Source: Camelimonas abortus
Lineage (GTDB): Bacteria; Pseudomonadota; Alphaproteobacteria; Rhizobiales; Beijerinckiaceae
Length of the DNA stretch: 64,000 bases
Strand: one strand, 5' to 3'
NCBI RefSeq assembly: GCF_042647165.1
Contig: NZ_JBHRUV010000018.1
Shown one piece after another: positions 19,458 to 28,495 of this stretch. Under the pieces are notes generated by a model. That model had not been told where the DNA came from and did no database searches. It saw nothing but the letters and a program-made list of their open reading frames with translations. The position numbers and the translations under genes are program-made. Position 1 is the first letter of the stretch; each line of letters opens with the position of its first letter.

Positions 19458-20765
19458 ATGACGGGTGACGCCACGGGCCGGGCCGGACCGGCGACGCGTG
19501 TGAATGGCGGGCGCGGCTTCCTTCACGCCGCGCCGGCGGGAGGACGCATGCGCGCGGCGCTGTTCGGCCTTGCGGCGCCGCTGGCCGCCGGCGTCGCGCT
19601 CGCCGCCTCGCCGCCGTCGCAGCCGGCCGCCGGTCCCGGCGGCGCCGATTATGTGGTCCCCGCCGGGGAGATCGAGAAACGCTCGTTCGGCGAGGGCAAT
19701 GGCCGCGCCCTTGCGTTCTGGCCGCGGGCGGCGGCGGAGAAGCCGCGGCCGGTCATCGTGTTCCTGCACGCGCCCGGGGCCATTTCCCCGGCCTATTACG
19801 GCGCGTGGCTGTCGCATCTGGCGCGGCGCGGCAATGTGGTGATCTATCCGCTGTACGAGGCGGCCGTGGGCGCCGTGCCCTTCGACGAGATGACCGGCGA
19901 GGCGCTCAAGGGGCTTTCCGCCGCCCTCGCAGGGATCGCCGCCGACCCGTCCGCCCGCGCCGATCTTTCGCGGCTCGTTTTCGCCGGCCATTCCGGCGGC
20001 GCGGTGATCGCCGCCAATCTCGCGGCCCGCTCCGGCCGCGACGGCCTGCCGCCGGCGCGGCTGCTGTTCGGCGTCATGCCGGCGCGGCCCGGCGGCGAAA
20101 AGATTCACGCGCCGCCGCTGGAGGACCTTTCCGGCCTGCCGGCGGAGGCGCTCGCCGTGATGTTCACCGGCGACCGCGACCAGTTCGCCGGCGATCGCGG
20201 CGCGCGCCAGATCCTCGCCGCCGCCGCCCATCTGGGCCAGAACGGCCGCCTCATCGCCCGCGGCCCGTCCGACAGCCACGGCCAGCCGGCGGTGAGCTTC
20301 ACCCATTACGCCGCGGTGGCGCCGGACGAGGCCTGGGACCTCGCCGCCATGCCCGGCGGGGCGGAGCAGGCGCCGGCTCCCGGGCCGGAGACGAAGACGG
20401 AGAAGGGCGCCCGCCGCGCCGCGCCCGCGCCGCGGGAGGAGGCGCGCAGGCAGCGCGAGGAGCAGCGCCGGCGCGCCGCGGCGCTGTGGCGCGTGGGCCA
20501 CGAGGAGCGCATGTTGCTGGCGAATTTTGAGGGGCGCAGCGTCGGCGCCGCCAGTTACGCCATCTGGAAGACCTTCGACCTCGCCCTCGAGGCGGCGCTC
20601 TCCGGCGGCGACGCCCTCACGCTGCGGCGCGATCCGCGCTTCTATGACATCGGCCAGTGGAGCGACGGCTGGCCGCTGCGCCGCATGGGCGTGGAGACGC
20701 CGCGGCCGCCGGCCTCCGCCACGGCCGGCGTGGCTGCGCCGGACGCCGCCACGTCCGCGCGCTGA
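19458..20765 (+). CDS. Predicted secreted alpha/beta hydrolase
   Basis: About 435 residues. From residue 31 the sequence MRAALFGLAAPLAAGVALAA is a good signal peptide. The body has VIVFLHAPGAISPAYYGAWL (oxyanion region), VIYPLYEAAVG and LVFAGHSGGAVIAANLAAR, with the serine nucleophile in GHSGG, then TGDRDQF (likely acid region) and GPSDSHGQPAV (likely His). This resembles chlorophyllase/dienelactone-type hydrolases, but the substrate is unknown. A charged Glu/Arg segment (about 325-345) separates a C-terminal tail. Two starts have good ribosome-binding sites: 19458 (GGGGAGGAGAGGG) and 19548 (GGGAGGA); the second would place the signal peptide at the N-terminus. Confidence 0.75.
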   Translation: MTGDATGRAGPATRVNGGRGFLHAAPAGGRMRAALFGLAAPLAAGVALAASPPSQPAAGPGGADYVVPAGEIEKRSFGEGNGRALAFWPRAAAEKPRPVIVFLHAPGAISPAYYGAWLSHLARRGNVVIYPLYEAAVGAVPFDEMTGEALKGLSAALAGIAADPSARADLSRLVFAGHSGGAVIAANLAARSGRDGLPPARLLFGVMPARPGGEKIHAPPLEDLSGLPAEALAVMFTGDRDQFAGDRGARQILAAAAHLGQNGRLIARGPSDSHGQPAVSFTHYAAVAPDEAWDLAAMPGGAEQAPAPGPETKTEKGARRAAPAPREEARRQREEQRRRAAALWRVGHEERMLLANFEGRSVGAASYAIWKTFDLALEAALSGGDALTLRRDPRFYDIGQWSDGWPLRRMGVETPRPPASATAGVAAPDAATSAR

Positions 20766-20767
20766 GG

Positions 20768-20791
20768 ACGGCGCCGCAATTGCGGCGCCGT
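20768..20791. terminator. 24-bp perfect palindrome after the hydrolase gene
   Basis: ACGGCGCCGCAA is followed immediately by its exact reverse complement, two bases after the hydrolase stop. There is no T-tract, so it may be a Rho-dependent stop aid, an mRNA-stabilising hairpin or a protein site. Confidence 0.4.
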
Positions 20792-20921
20792 GCGGGCGCA
20801 TGCCGGCTCGGGCGGGAAACCGCCGCTTCACCATTGGGCGCCATGATGGGCGCGCCGCCGCCGTGGCGGCCGGCGGGCGCGCCGGGCCGCGCCCGTCACG
20901 GGGTGTTTTCTGGAGGCGAAC

Positions 20922-21776
20922 ATGGCCGCGCCCGTGGCGCTGGTATTTGATTCCGGTCTCGGCGGACTGACGGTGTTTCGCGAGATTCGCGCCGGCGCGC
21001 CGGGGGCGCGGCTGGTCTATCTCGCCGACAACGCCGTGTTTCCCTATGGCGGCCTTGCGCCGGAGGCGCTGGTGGCGCGCGTCAACGACGTGCTCGACGC
21101 GGCGATCGCGCGCTGGCGGCCAGACATTGTGGTCATCGCCTGCAACACCGCCTCGACGCTGGTGCTGCCGCACCTGCGCTCGCGTCACGACATTCCCTTC
21201 GTCGGCACGGTGCCCGCGGTGAAGCCGGCCGCCGCCGCCTCGCGCAGCCGCATGATCTCGGTGCTGGCCACTCCCGGCACGGTGGCGCGCGACTACACCC
21301 GCGAGCTGGTGCGCGACTACGCCGGCGACTGCGACGTGGCCCTGGTGGGCTCGCGCCATCTCGCCACCCTGGCCGAACGCGCCATGGCGGGCGAAGCGGT
21401 GGCGGACGCCGACATCGCCGCCGAGATCGCCCCCTGTTTCCGCGTCTCAGGCGACGGCGCCCGGCGCACCGACGTGGTGGCGCTGGCCTGCACCCACTAT
21501 CCGCTGCTGCTGGAGCGGCTGCGGGCGCTGGCTCCCTGGCCGGTGACCTGGGTGGATCCCGCCCCGGCCATCGCCCGGCGCACGCTGTATCTGCTGGAGC
21601 AGGCCGGCTTCCGGCCGGAGCTTGTCTCCGCGGAAGTTCCGCCGCCGGTGGCGGCCTTCACCGGCGCGTCGCCGGCGCCGCCGCTGGCGGCGTGGCTGCG
21701 CGACCAGGGCTTCGCCGCCTGCATGCCGGCGCCGGCGCTGGCCCCGGCGGCGGAGCGCCGCTGGGGCCGGGCGTGA
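20922..21776 (+). CDS. murI: Glutamate racemase MurI
   Basis: Supplies D-glutamate for peptidoglycan. The two catalytic cysteines are in VIACNTASTLVLPHLR and VALACTHYPLLLERL. The N-terminus VALVFDSGLGGLTVFREIR and YLADNAVFPYGGL are the standard substrate motifs. Length 284 residues is normal. GGAGG precedes the ATG. It follows the secreted hydrolase by 156 bases on the same strand and ends 15 bases before the convergent small cysteine-protein gene. Confidence 0.95.
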   Translation: MAAPVALVFDSGLGGLTVFREIRAGAPGARLVYLADNAVFPYGGLAPEALVARVNDVLDAAIARWRPDIVVIACNTASTLVLPHLRSRHDIPFVGTVPAVKPAAAASRSRMISVLATPGTVARDYTRELVRDYAGDCDVALVGSRHLATLAERAMAGEAVADADIAAEIAPCFRVSGDGARRTDVVALACTHYPLLLERLRALAPWPVTWVDPAPAIARRTLYLLEQAGFRPELVSAEVPPPVAAFTGASPAPPLAAWLRDQGFAACMPAPALAPAAERRWGRA

Positions 21777-21791
21777 CCGCGCCCGGGCGGC

Positions 21792-22001
21792 TCACCTGTG
21801 GCCATAGGCCAGCATGCAGCGCGCGTAGAACTCGATCTCGCAGGGCAGCCTGCGGGTGGACGCCCGGCATGTCGCCGCCGCCCGCCCGGCGCAGATCCGG
21901 TGATGGGTCATGACGGAGGCGATGTCGCCGGCCGCCATGGCGGGCGCCGGCGTGAGGACCGCGGCGGCCGCCATGGCCAGCGCCGCGCTGATGATTCGCA
22001 T
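21792..22001 (-). CDS. Small secreted twin-Cx7C protein, paralogue 1
   Basis: 69 residues: signal peptide MRIISAALAMAAAAVLTPAP then a mature domain of about 45 residues containing four cysteines, spaced C-x7-C-x8-C-x7-C, with CEIEFYARC as the last pair. GGGAG lies seven bases before the ATG at 22001. Four other genes nearby (22050, 23532, 23915 and 24391) encode proteins of the same pattern. The paralogy and spacing suggest a helical hairpin pinned by two disulfides in the periplasm. No known family was recognised. The gene follows paralogue 2 by 48 bases and is probably co-transcribed with it. This copy has the shortest inter-helix loop (8 rather than 11). Confidence 0.75.
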   Translation of the reverse strand: MRIISAALAMAAAAVLTPAPAMAAGDIASVMTHHRICAGRAAATCRASTRRLPCEIEFYARCMLAYGHR

Positions 22002-22049
22002 GGTCATTCTCCCGTACATGCGTGTGAAGCCGGAGCGGCGGGGCGGCCC

Positions 22050-22289
22050 TCAGCCGGGCGGGGCGCCCCGGCGGCGCCGGTCGCGCATCAGCGCGCGCAG
22101 GCAGGCGGCGTAGCTGCGGACGTAGCAGTAATCGCGCTCCACCTGCGGGCGCTCCCAGCGGCATTCGTGATAGGCCCAGATCTTGCAGGCGCCGGACACC
22201 GCGTCCGGAACCCCGGCCAGCGCCGGCGCGGCGGCGACGGCCGTGAAAGCCACTCCCGCGGCGAGGACCGTTGTGGATGGCGCAGGCAA
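22050..22289 (-). CDS. Small secreted twin-Cx7C protein, paralogue 2
   Basis: 79 residues from a TTG start at 22289, chosen because GGGGGAGA lies just upstream and a signal peptide (PSTTVLAAGVAFTAVAAAPALA) begins there. The mature part has C-x7-C-x11-C-x7-C, reading ACKIWAYHEC, then DYCYVRSYAAC, and ends in a basic RRRR stretch. Aromatic residues flank the cysteines, more than in the other copies. Function unknown. It shares an 18-base upstream element (22372-22389) with paralogue 4 at the same distance from the start. It is probably the first gene of a two-gene unit with paralogue 1. Confidence 0.72.
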   Translation of the reverse strand: MPAPSTTVLAAGVAFTAVAAAPALAGVPDAVSGACKIWAYHECRWERPQVERDYCYVRSYAACLRALMRDRRRRGAPPG

Positions 22290-22371
22290 TGTGGTCTCCC
22301 CCTTCTGTCGTTTGCGGCGCGCCGCCGGCGGCGGCGTGCGGGGGTGACCAATGCAATTTGTGTCGTCGCCG

Positions 22372-22389
22372 CGATATCCCCAAATCTGG
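22372..22389 (-). promoter_or_regulatory. Upstream element shared by two twin-Cx7C genes, copy 1
   Basis: On the plus strand this reads CGATATCCCCAAATCTGG. It matches the element at 24257-24274 in 14 of 18 positions and lies 83 bases from its gene's start, against 82 for the other. The surrounding sequence is not conserved, so the match is not simply recent duplication. It may be an operator or a promoter. Confidence 0.45.
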
Positions 22390-22594
22390 ATGCGACTGTA
22401 TTGCCCATCTGTTTCAAAAATACGTGTACATGTCATGATATTTGCAGTTTCTTGCAGATATTCCGGGTTATGGCGGGTCTATACATGGACGCGCCGGCCG
22501 CGCGCGTCGCCCGGCCTGCCAGCCGGGATCCCTACTGGCCTGGCGCCGGCCGCGCGCGTCGCCCCGCGCGCCGGCGTCCGAAGCGCTCCGGCAT

Positions 22595-22622
22595 TTGACA
22601 GCGCCCCGCCCAGCCGCTAATG
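22595..22622 (+). promoter_or_regulatory. Likely rpsD promoter
   Basis: TTGACA at 22595-22600, then CTAATG at 22617-22622 (16-base spacer). The leader to the rpsD start would be about 185 bases and holds a GC-rich hairpin around 22633-22660. S4 represses its own operon translationally in several bacteria; whether this leader does so cannot be told here. Confidence 0.5.
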
Positions 22623-22812
22623 GACCCCCGTTGCGCGGGTCCCGGCGGGGCCCGCGCGGCTTTTGCGGTTTCGCCGGAAGGGCACCCCCCGCCAGCAGCC
22701 GCGCAGCGCACCCGCGTTCCCTGTGGTTCTTCCCGCAGCGGAACTGTCAGTCTCCTCAGGGAGGCAGAGGAGGGCGCGTCCCTGTCACTGTTCGCGCAAA
22801 AGGGATTGCGAC

Positions 22813-23430
22813 ATGTCGAAGAGGCTGAACGCCAAGTACAAGATTGACCGGCGCATGGGCCAGAACATCTGGGGGCGTCCGAAGTCCCCGGTGAACCGGC
22901 GCGAGTACGGCCCCGGCCAGCACGGCCAGCGCCGCAAGGGCAAGATTTCCGACTACGGCACGCAGCTGCGCGCCAAGCAGAAGCTGAAGGGCTACTACGG
23001 CAACATCACCGAGAAGCAGTTCGTGAAGACCTACAAGGAGGCCATCCGCATGAAGGGTGACTCCGCGGAGAACCTCATCGGGCTGCTCGAGCGCCGCCTC
23101 GACGCGGTGGTGTACCGCGCCAAGTTCGTTCCCACCGTGTTCGCCGCGCGCCAGTTCGTCAACCACGGCCATGTCAGGGTGAACGGCCGCCGCGTCAACA
23201 TCCCCTCCTACCGCGTGCGTCCGGGCGACGTCATCGAGGTCAGGGAGTCGTCGAAGCAGCTGGAGATGGTGGTGGTCGCCAGCCAGCTGGCCGAGCGCGA
23301 CGTGCCGGACTACATCGAGGTCGATCACGGCAAGATGGTCGCGAAGTTCCTCCGCGTGCCGGGCCTGTCGGACGTTCCGTACCCGGTGCAGATGGAGCCG
23401 AACCTGGTGGTCGAGTTCTACTCGCGCTGA
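22813..23430 (+). CDS. rpsD: 30S ribosomal protein S4
   Basis: 205 residues, starting MSKRLNAKYKIDRRMGQNIW, the alphaproteobacterial form of S4. The S4 RNA-binding motif covers about residues 93-155 (LLERRLDAVVYRAKFVPTVF, FVNHGHVRVNGRRVNIPSYR). It binds 16S rRNA early in 30S assembly. The gene is single, not within an alpha operon, as is common in alphaproteobacteria. AAGGGA lies before the ATG, and a strong terminator follows. It is embedded between minus-strand twin-Cx7C genes, with no evident functional link. Confidence 0.97.
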   Translation: MSKRLNAKYKIDRRMGQNIWGRPKSPVNRREYGPGQHGQRRKGKISDYGTQLRAKQKLKGYYGNITEKQFVKTYKEAIRMKGDSAENLIGLLERRLDAVVYRAKFVPTVFAARQFVNHGHVRVNGRRVNIPSYRVRPGDVIEVRESSKQLEMVVVASQLAERDVPDYIEVDHGKMVAKFLRVPGLSDVPYPVQMEPNLVVEFYSR

Positions 23431-23466
23431 TCGCAGCCGGTCCGCTCCGCCGGACCGCTCCGCGCG

Positions 23467-23498
23467 CGAAAGCCGCCCGTCCGGGCGGCTTTCTGCTT
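23467..23498 (+). terminator. Rho-independent terminator of rpsD
   Basis: AAAGCCGCCC (23467-23476) pairs perfectly with GGGCGGCTTT (23481-23490) around a four-base loop, then CTGCTTTT. It lies about 40 bases past the rpsD stop. Confidence 0.88.
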
Positions 23499-23531
23499 TT
23501 GGGGCCCCGCGCTCCGCCCCGTGCGGCGGGC

Positions 23532-23813
23532 TCAGCGGCCGGAGGCGTCCGGCGGAAACTCCCGGACGCAGCGCCAGTATTCCCTTGCGACGCAGGCGCG
23601 GTTGCGGTCGGGATCCCGCTCCGCGACGCAGGTGGCGACGGCGACATGGCGGCACAGCAGGTGCACCGCCGGGCCGACCGAGCGGGCCGCGGCCGGCGCG
23701 CCGGCGCAGACGCCCGCCAGGAGGCTGGCCAGGGCGACGGCGAACGGCGCTGCGGCGGGCGGACGCTGTCCTGAAGCGTTTTTTTCCGGAATGTTTTTCT
23801 CTGGGGCGGGCAT
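23532..23813 (-). CDS. Small secreted twin-Cx7C protein, paralogue 3
   Basis: 93 residues. A polar N-terminus (MPAPEKNIPEKNASGQ) is followed by a hydrophobic segment AAAPFAVALASLLAGVCAGA that is a signal peptide or membrane anchor. The mature domain reads AVHLLCRHVAVATC, then RACVAREYWRCVREFPP, giving C-x7-C-x11-C-x7-C. It is most similar to paralogue 5 (shared AVH..C, CVAREY.RCV..FPP). AGGAGA lies seven bases before the ATG at 23813. It sits 101 bases behind paralogue 4 in the same direction. No known family recognised. Confidence 0.75.
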   Translation of the reverse strand: MPAPEKNIPEKNASGQRPPAAAPFAVALASLLAGVCAGAPAAARSVGPAVHLLCRHVAVATCVAERDPDRNRACVAREYWRCVREFPPDASGR

Positions 23814-23914
23814 CGGCGATCTCCTGCCGTCACATGGTCGTGTCGCGTGTTCCGTCCCGGCCGGCGGCGCGCCGGCCAGGCGGGGCCTGCGCCGCGCCGG
23901 CGCGGCTGCGGGCG

Positions 23915-24175
23915 TCACGGCTCCTCGGCCAGCGGCGCCGGCGGCAGGGCGAGAACCGGCGAGCGGGCGAGAACGCGCAGGCAGCGGTGATATTCCCGGT
24001 CGATGCAGGCGGCGAGACGCTGGGCGTCCCAGTCATAGCCGCAGTACAGCCGGGCCGCGTCCATGCAGTAGTCGCGCAGGTCCTGGGAGGGCGGCCGTGA
24101 CTGGCGGGCACCTGCGGGCTCGACCGGCTGGGCCAGAAGGCCGGCGGCCAGAACCAGATGTGGCAAGAACGGCAC
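23915..24175 (-). CDS. Small secreted twin-Cx7C protein, paralogue 4
   Basis: 86 residues from a GTG at 24175. An ATG at 24181 is also in frame, but the AAAGGAG lies only one base before it, which favours the GTG. Signal peptide VPFLPHLVLAAGLLAQPVEP, then RDYCMDAARLYC and AACIDREYHRCLRVL, giving C-x7-C-x11-C-x7-C, with a Pro/Leu-rich tail. An 18-base element 82 bases upstream is shared with paralogue 2. Likely periplasmic or secreted with two disulfides. Function unknown. Confidence 0.75.
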   Translation of the reverse strand: MPFLPHLVLAAGLLAQPVEPAGARQSRPPSQDLRDYCMDAARLYCGYDWDAQRLAACIDREYHRCLRVLARSPVLALPPAPLAEEP

Positions 24176-24256
24176 GGGCATGCTCCTTTCCGCTATGCGT
24201 TGGCGATGACGCCAGTTTCTGGCGCCGCGCCTAGGTGCCAGGCATGACGCCCGCGC

Positions 24257-24274
24257 CGACATCCCAGAATTTGG
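24257..24274 (-). promoter_or_regulatory. Upstream element shared by two twin-Cx7C genes, copy 2
   Basis: On the plus strand this reads CGACATCCCAGAATTTGG, 82 bases from the paralogue 4 start. The core CGACATCCC also occurs at 25105 and 25231, upstream of paralogue 5 but at different distances. Confidence 0.45.
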
Positions 24275-24390
24275 ACAATGATTCATTCGCACGATAATGT
24301 GATCCGGGCCGTGCGCCGGCGTGCACAAGCAGATTTACATAAAATTACCTTGAGTAATCTTGCAGGCGGTCCGCGCGGCGGGCGGCCGGA

Positions 24391-24666
24391 TCAGCGCGGA
24401 TCGTCAGGCGGCTCCTCGCCGGCGTGCTGCAGGCGCTCCGCCATGGAAGGCGGAAACGCCGTGACGCAGCGCGCATATTCGCGCGCCACGCACGTCTGGC
24501 GCGCCGCGCCGTCCGGCTCGCGCGCGCAGCACGCCGCCGCAACCCGGGCGCAGAACGCATGCACCGCCGGCGGGACGGCGCGCGCCGCCGCCGGGCTGGC
24601 GGCGAGGGCCCAGGGCAGCAGCGGCGCAAGGAGCGCCACGCGCAGGGCGGAATGCAGGAAGCTCAT
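24391..24666 (-). CDS. Small secreted twin-Cx7C protein, paralogue 5
   Basis: 91 residues from the ATG at 24666; an in-frame ATG at 24675 directly abuts GGAGG and is less likely. Signal peptide LRVALLAPLLPWALAASPAA, then AVHAFCARVAAACC and QTCVAREYARCVTAFPP, giving C-x7-C-x11-C-x7-C plus one extra cysteine beside the second. The C-terminus is acidic and Pro-rich. Closest to paralogue 3. It lies 216 bases upstream of paralogue 4, so it may have its own transcript. Function unknown. Confidence 0.75.
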   Translation of the reverse strand: MSFLHSALRVALLAPLLPWALAASPAAARAVPPAVHAFCARVAAACCAREPDGAARQTCVAREYARCVTAFPPSMAERLQHAGEEPPDDPR

Positions 24667-24675
24667 CGCAGACAT

Positions 24676-25232
24676 CCTCCGCGGCCGCAGCGGAAGCGCC
24701 GGCTCCGGGAGGCGGCGCGGGTCCCGCCCCGCGCCGGCCGGGGAGCGCGCCCCCAGCGGCGCGCGGCTCCGCCCCTGCGGGCGCAGGGCGGCGCGGACCG
24801 GGGAGGAGGGCGACGCCGGCGCGCCGGAGGCGGCGGCGCCATTCCGGCCTTCGGCGCCGCGCCGGGCGCTGCATGTCCCCCTCATTGCCGCCGCCGCGCA
24901 ACATTGTGGCGGCCCCTCCGGCGCCGGCGGCGGACAGGCGCCGGCCTCAGGAACGGGCGGCCGCCGCGTCAGCAGGCCTGTCGCCGGAAACAGGTGCGGC
25001 GGAATGGACACGCGTCTTCTCCCTCTCGCCGGACATGACCCCGCGCGCCCGCGCCGCAGGGCCACGGCCGCAGCGGTCCACTCGTGTCCGGGGCAGGGAC
25101 ACGGCGACATCCCTGGATGGGGACATGGCTCCGCAGGGCGCGCGATTGTGAAGACGCGCCATCGGCCCGGCGCGGGCGCGGGAGCCGCGGGGACGGCGGG
25201 GAGGACGGCCCGGCGCGCCCGCGCCGGCCGCG
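24676..25232. other. Intergenic region, no gene seen
   Basis: Gap between paralogue 5 and the transporter gene. Frames crossing it have no motif, ribosome-binding site or signal peptide. It contains the CGACATCCC nonamer at 25105 and 25231. Confidence 0.4.
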
Positions 25233-25411
25233 ACATCCCTGCGGCGGGACGAACCGCGCGGACGGGGCCGGCGGGCGCGGCGCGCGTCAGATGCCTTCGC
25301 CGGCCACGCCGGGCGCGCCGGNACATCCCTGCGGCGGGACGAACCGCGCGGACGGGGCCGGCGGGCGCGGCGCGCGTCAGATGCCTTCGCCGGCCACGCC
25401 GGGCGCGCCGG
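25233..25411. repeat. Duplicated 89-base segment flanking a single N (likely unmerged contig overlap)
   Basis: 25233-25321 is repeated exactly at 25323-25411 with an N at 25322 between. The copy includes the last codons of the transporter gene, so the true gene end is unaffected, but the spacer is about 90 bases too long. Confidence 0.9.
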
Positions 25412-26378
25412 CGTCGGGGGCCGTGTCGGCGTAGCGCCGCGCGAGCACGGCGCAGGCCATCAGCTGGATCTGGTGGAACAGCATCAGCGGCAGCACGATG
25501 ACGCCGACGCTCGCCGCCGGAAACAGCACGCTGGCCATGGGCAGGCCGGAGGCCAGGGTCTTCTTCGAGCCGCAGAACACGATGGCGATCTCGTCCTCGC
25601 GGCTGAAGCCCAGCCGCCGCGCCAGCCAGGTGGCCGCCACAAGCGCCGCCGCCAGCAGCGCCGCGCAGGCCAGCGCCAGCTCGACCAGGTCCAGCGCGTC
25701 GAGCCGCCGCCACAGCCCGTGCGCCACCGCGTCGCTGAACGCCAGATACACCACCATCAGGATTGAGCCGCGGTCGACAAGGCTGGTCAGCGGCTTGTGA
25801 CGGTTGAGGAAGCCGCCGATCCACGGCCGGGCGGTCTGGCCGGCGATGAACGGCAGCAGGATCTGGCAGACGATTCCGGTCACGGCGCTCCACGACACGC
25901 CGCCGCCCTCCACGTCCATCACCAGCGCCACCAGCAGCGGCGTCAGGAACACCCCCAGCAGGTTGGAGGCGGAGGCGCTGCACACCGCCGCCGCCACATT
26001 GCCCCCGGCGATGGAGGTGAAGGCGATCGACGACTGCACCGTGGAGGGCAGCAGGCACAGGTACAGCACGCCCATCCCCAGCAGCGGATTGATCCAGCGG
26101 CTGAAGCTGAGGTCGAAGGCGATCCCCATCAGCGGAAACAGCACAAAGGTGAGCGACAGCACCACCAGATGCAGCCGCCAGTGGGCGAGGCCCTCCGTCA
26201 CCGCCTCGCGCGACAGCTTCGCGCCGTGCAGGAAGAACAGCAGCGCCACCGCCGCCTTGGTGACCAGCGCGAACGCCTGCGCCGCCTCGCCGGTCACCGG
26301 CAGCAGCGAGGCCAGCGCGACCGTGGCTGCGAGCAGCAGCGTGAAAACGTCAGGGCGGAGGCGGGAGAGAATGCGCAC
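25377..26378 (-). CDS. Bile acid:sodium symporter-like (BASS) transporter
   Basis: 333 residues with about nine to ten hydrophobic helices. It resembles the SBF-like subgroup: ALLFFLHGAKLSREAVTEGL, the loop LCLLPSTVQSSIAFTSIAGG with its crossover residues, ASNLLGVFLTPLL, and VFCGSKKTLASGLPMASVLF near the C-terminus. Substrates of this subgroup are mostly unassigned; bile acids are not implied. The GTG at 26378 with GAGG upstream fits the first helix better than the longer frame. It is 52 bases downstream of the RBBP9-like hydrolase stop on the same strand, so the two may be co-transcribed. Confidence 0.85.
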   Translation of the reverse strand: MRILSRLRPDVFTLLLAATVALASLLPVTGEAAQAFALVTKAAVALLFFLHGAKLSREAVTEGLAHWRLHLVVLSLTFVLFPLMGIAFDLSFSRWINPLLGMGVLYLCLLPSTVQSSIAFTSIAGGNVAAAVCSASASNLLGVFLTPLLVALVMDVEGGGVSWSAVTGIVCQILLPFIAGQTARPWIGGFLNRHKPLTSLVDRGSILMVVYLAFSDAVAHGLWRRLDALDLVELALACAALLAAALVAATWLARRLGFSREDEIAIVFCGSKKTLASGLPMASVLFPAASVGVIVLPLMLFHQIQLMACAVLARRYADTAPDAGAPGVAGEGI

Positions 26379-26430
26379 GTGCAGGCCTCGGGACGCCGGC
26401 GTCGCCGCCAGCTGGCGGAAACAGGGTGGA

Positions 26431-26994
26431 TCAGCGCAGTTCGCGCAGGAAGGCGGCGAACCGCAGGACGCCGTCCGGCCACGGGCCATGGCCGCTGGCG
26501 ACGTTGAGGTGACCGGATTCGCCCGCGTCGAGGAAGCGCGCTCCCCACGCCCCGGCCAGCGCCCGCGCGTCCTCCTGCGGGCAGTAGGGATCGTTGCTTG
26601 AGGCCACCACCACGGCGGGGAAGGGCAGGGGCTCGCGCGGGAAGGGGGTGAACGCCGGGTCCATGCCGGGAATAGCCCGCACCGCGCGTTCTGACGGCGG
26701 CGCCGCCAGCCAGGCGCCGGCGATGTGGCCGGGCGCGGCCGTGGCCGCCGCCAGCCGCGCCGCCGCCACCAGGATGCAGCCGAGCGAATGCGCCACCAGC
26801 ACCTGCGGCCGGTCGCGGCCGGCCGCCTCCGCCAGAAGCCGCTCGCACCAGGCGCTGAGGCGGGGCCGGCTCCAGTCCGCCTGCTCCACCAGCCGGGCGG
26901 TGGAGAGCCTGGCCCGCCAGCGCGTCTGCCAGTGGTCCGGGCCGGAGCCGGCCCAGCCGGGAATGATCAGGATGTCGCAGTCAGCGGCCTTCAT
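26431..26994 (-). CDS. RBBP9/YdeN-family alpha/beta hydrolase
   Basis: 187 residues. The sequence DILIIPGWAGSGPDHWQTRW is the diagnostic N-terminus of the RBBP9/YdeN serine hydrolases. The nucleophile is in VLVAHSLGCILVA, the acid in VVVASSNDPYCP, and the histidine in GESGHLNVASGHGPWPDG. These are small cytoplasmic hydrolases of unknown physiological substrate. AGGAG lies six bases before the ATG at 26994. Confidence 0.9.
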   Translation of the reverse strand: MKAADCDILIIPGWAGSGPDHWQTRWRARLSTARLVEQADWSRPRLSAWCERLLAEAAGRDRPQVLVAHSLGCILVAAARLAAATAAPGHIAGAWLAAPPSERAVRAIPGMDPAFTPFPREPLPFPAVVVASSNDPYCPQEDARALAGAWGARFLDAGESGHLNVASGHGPWPDGVLRFAAFLRELR

Positions 26995-27108
26995 CGCGTG
27001 CTCCTGCCCGGCGGCCACAACGCCCTGCGCCCGCCGCGGGGGCGGGCGCCGTGGCCTCGGGGCGCGGCGCCCCTGCGGCGCGCCGCCTGTCCGTGTCCGG
27101 GTCCCGTC

Positions 27109-28416
<1,308 letters not shown>

Positions 28417-28495
28417 GGGCGTGGCTCTTGCTGTGCGAAGTGGGTCTGGCGCCGGCGGGCGAGGCCGCGGCGCGGGGTGTTGCGTCGGGCCGCTC

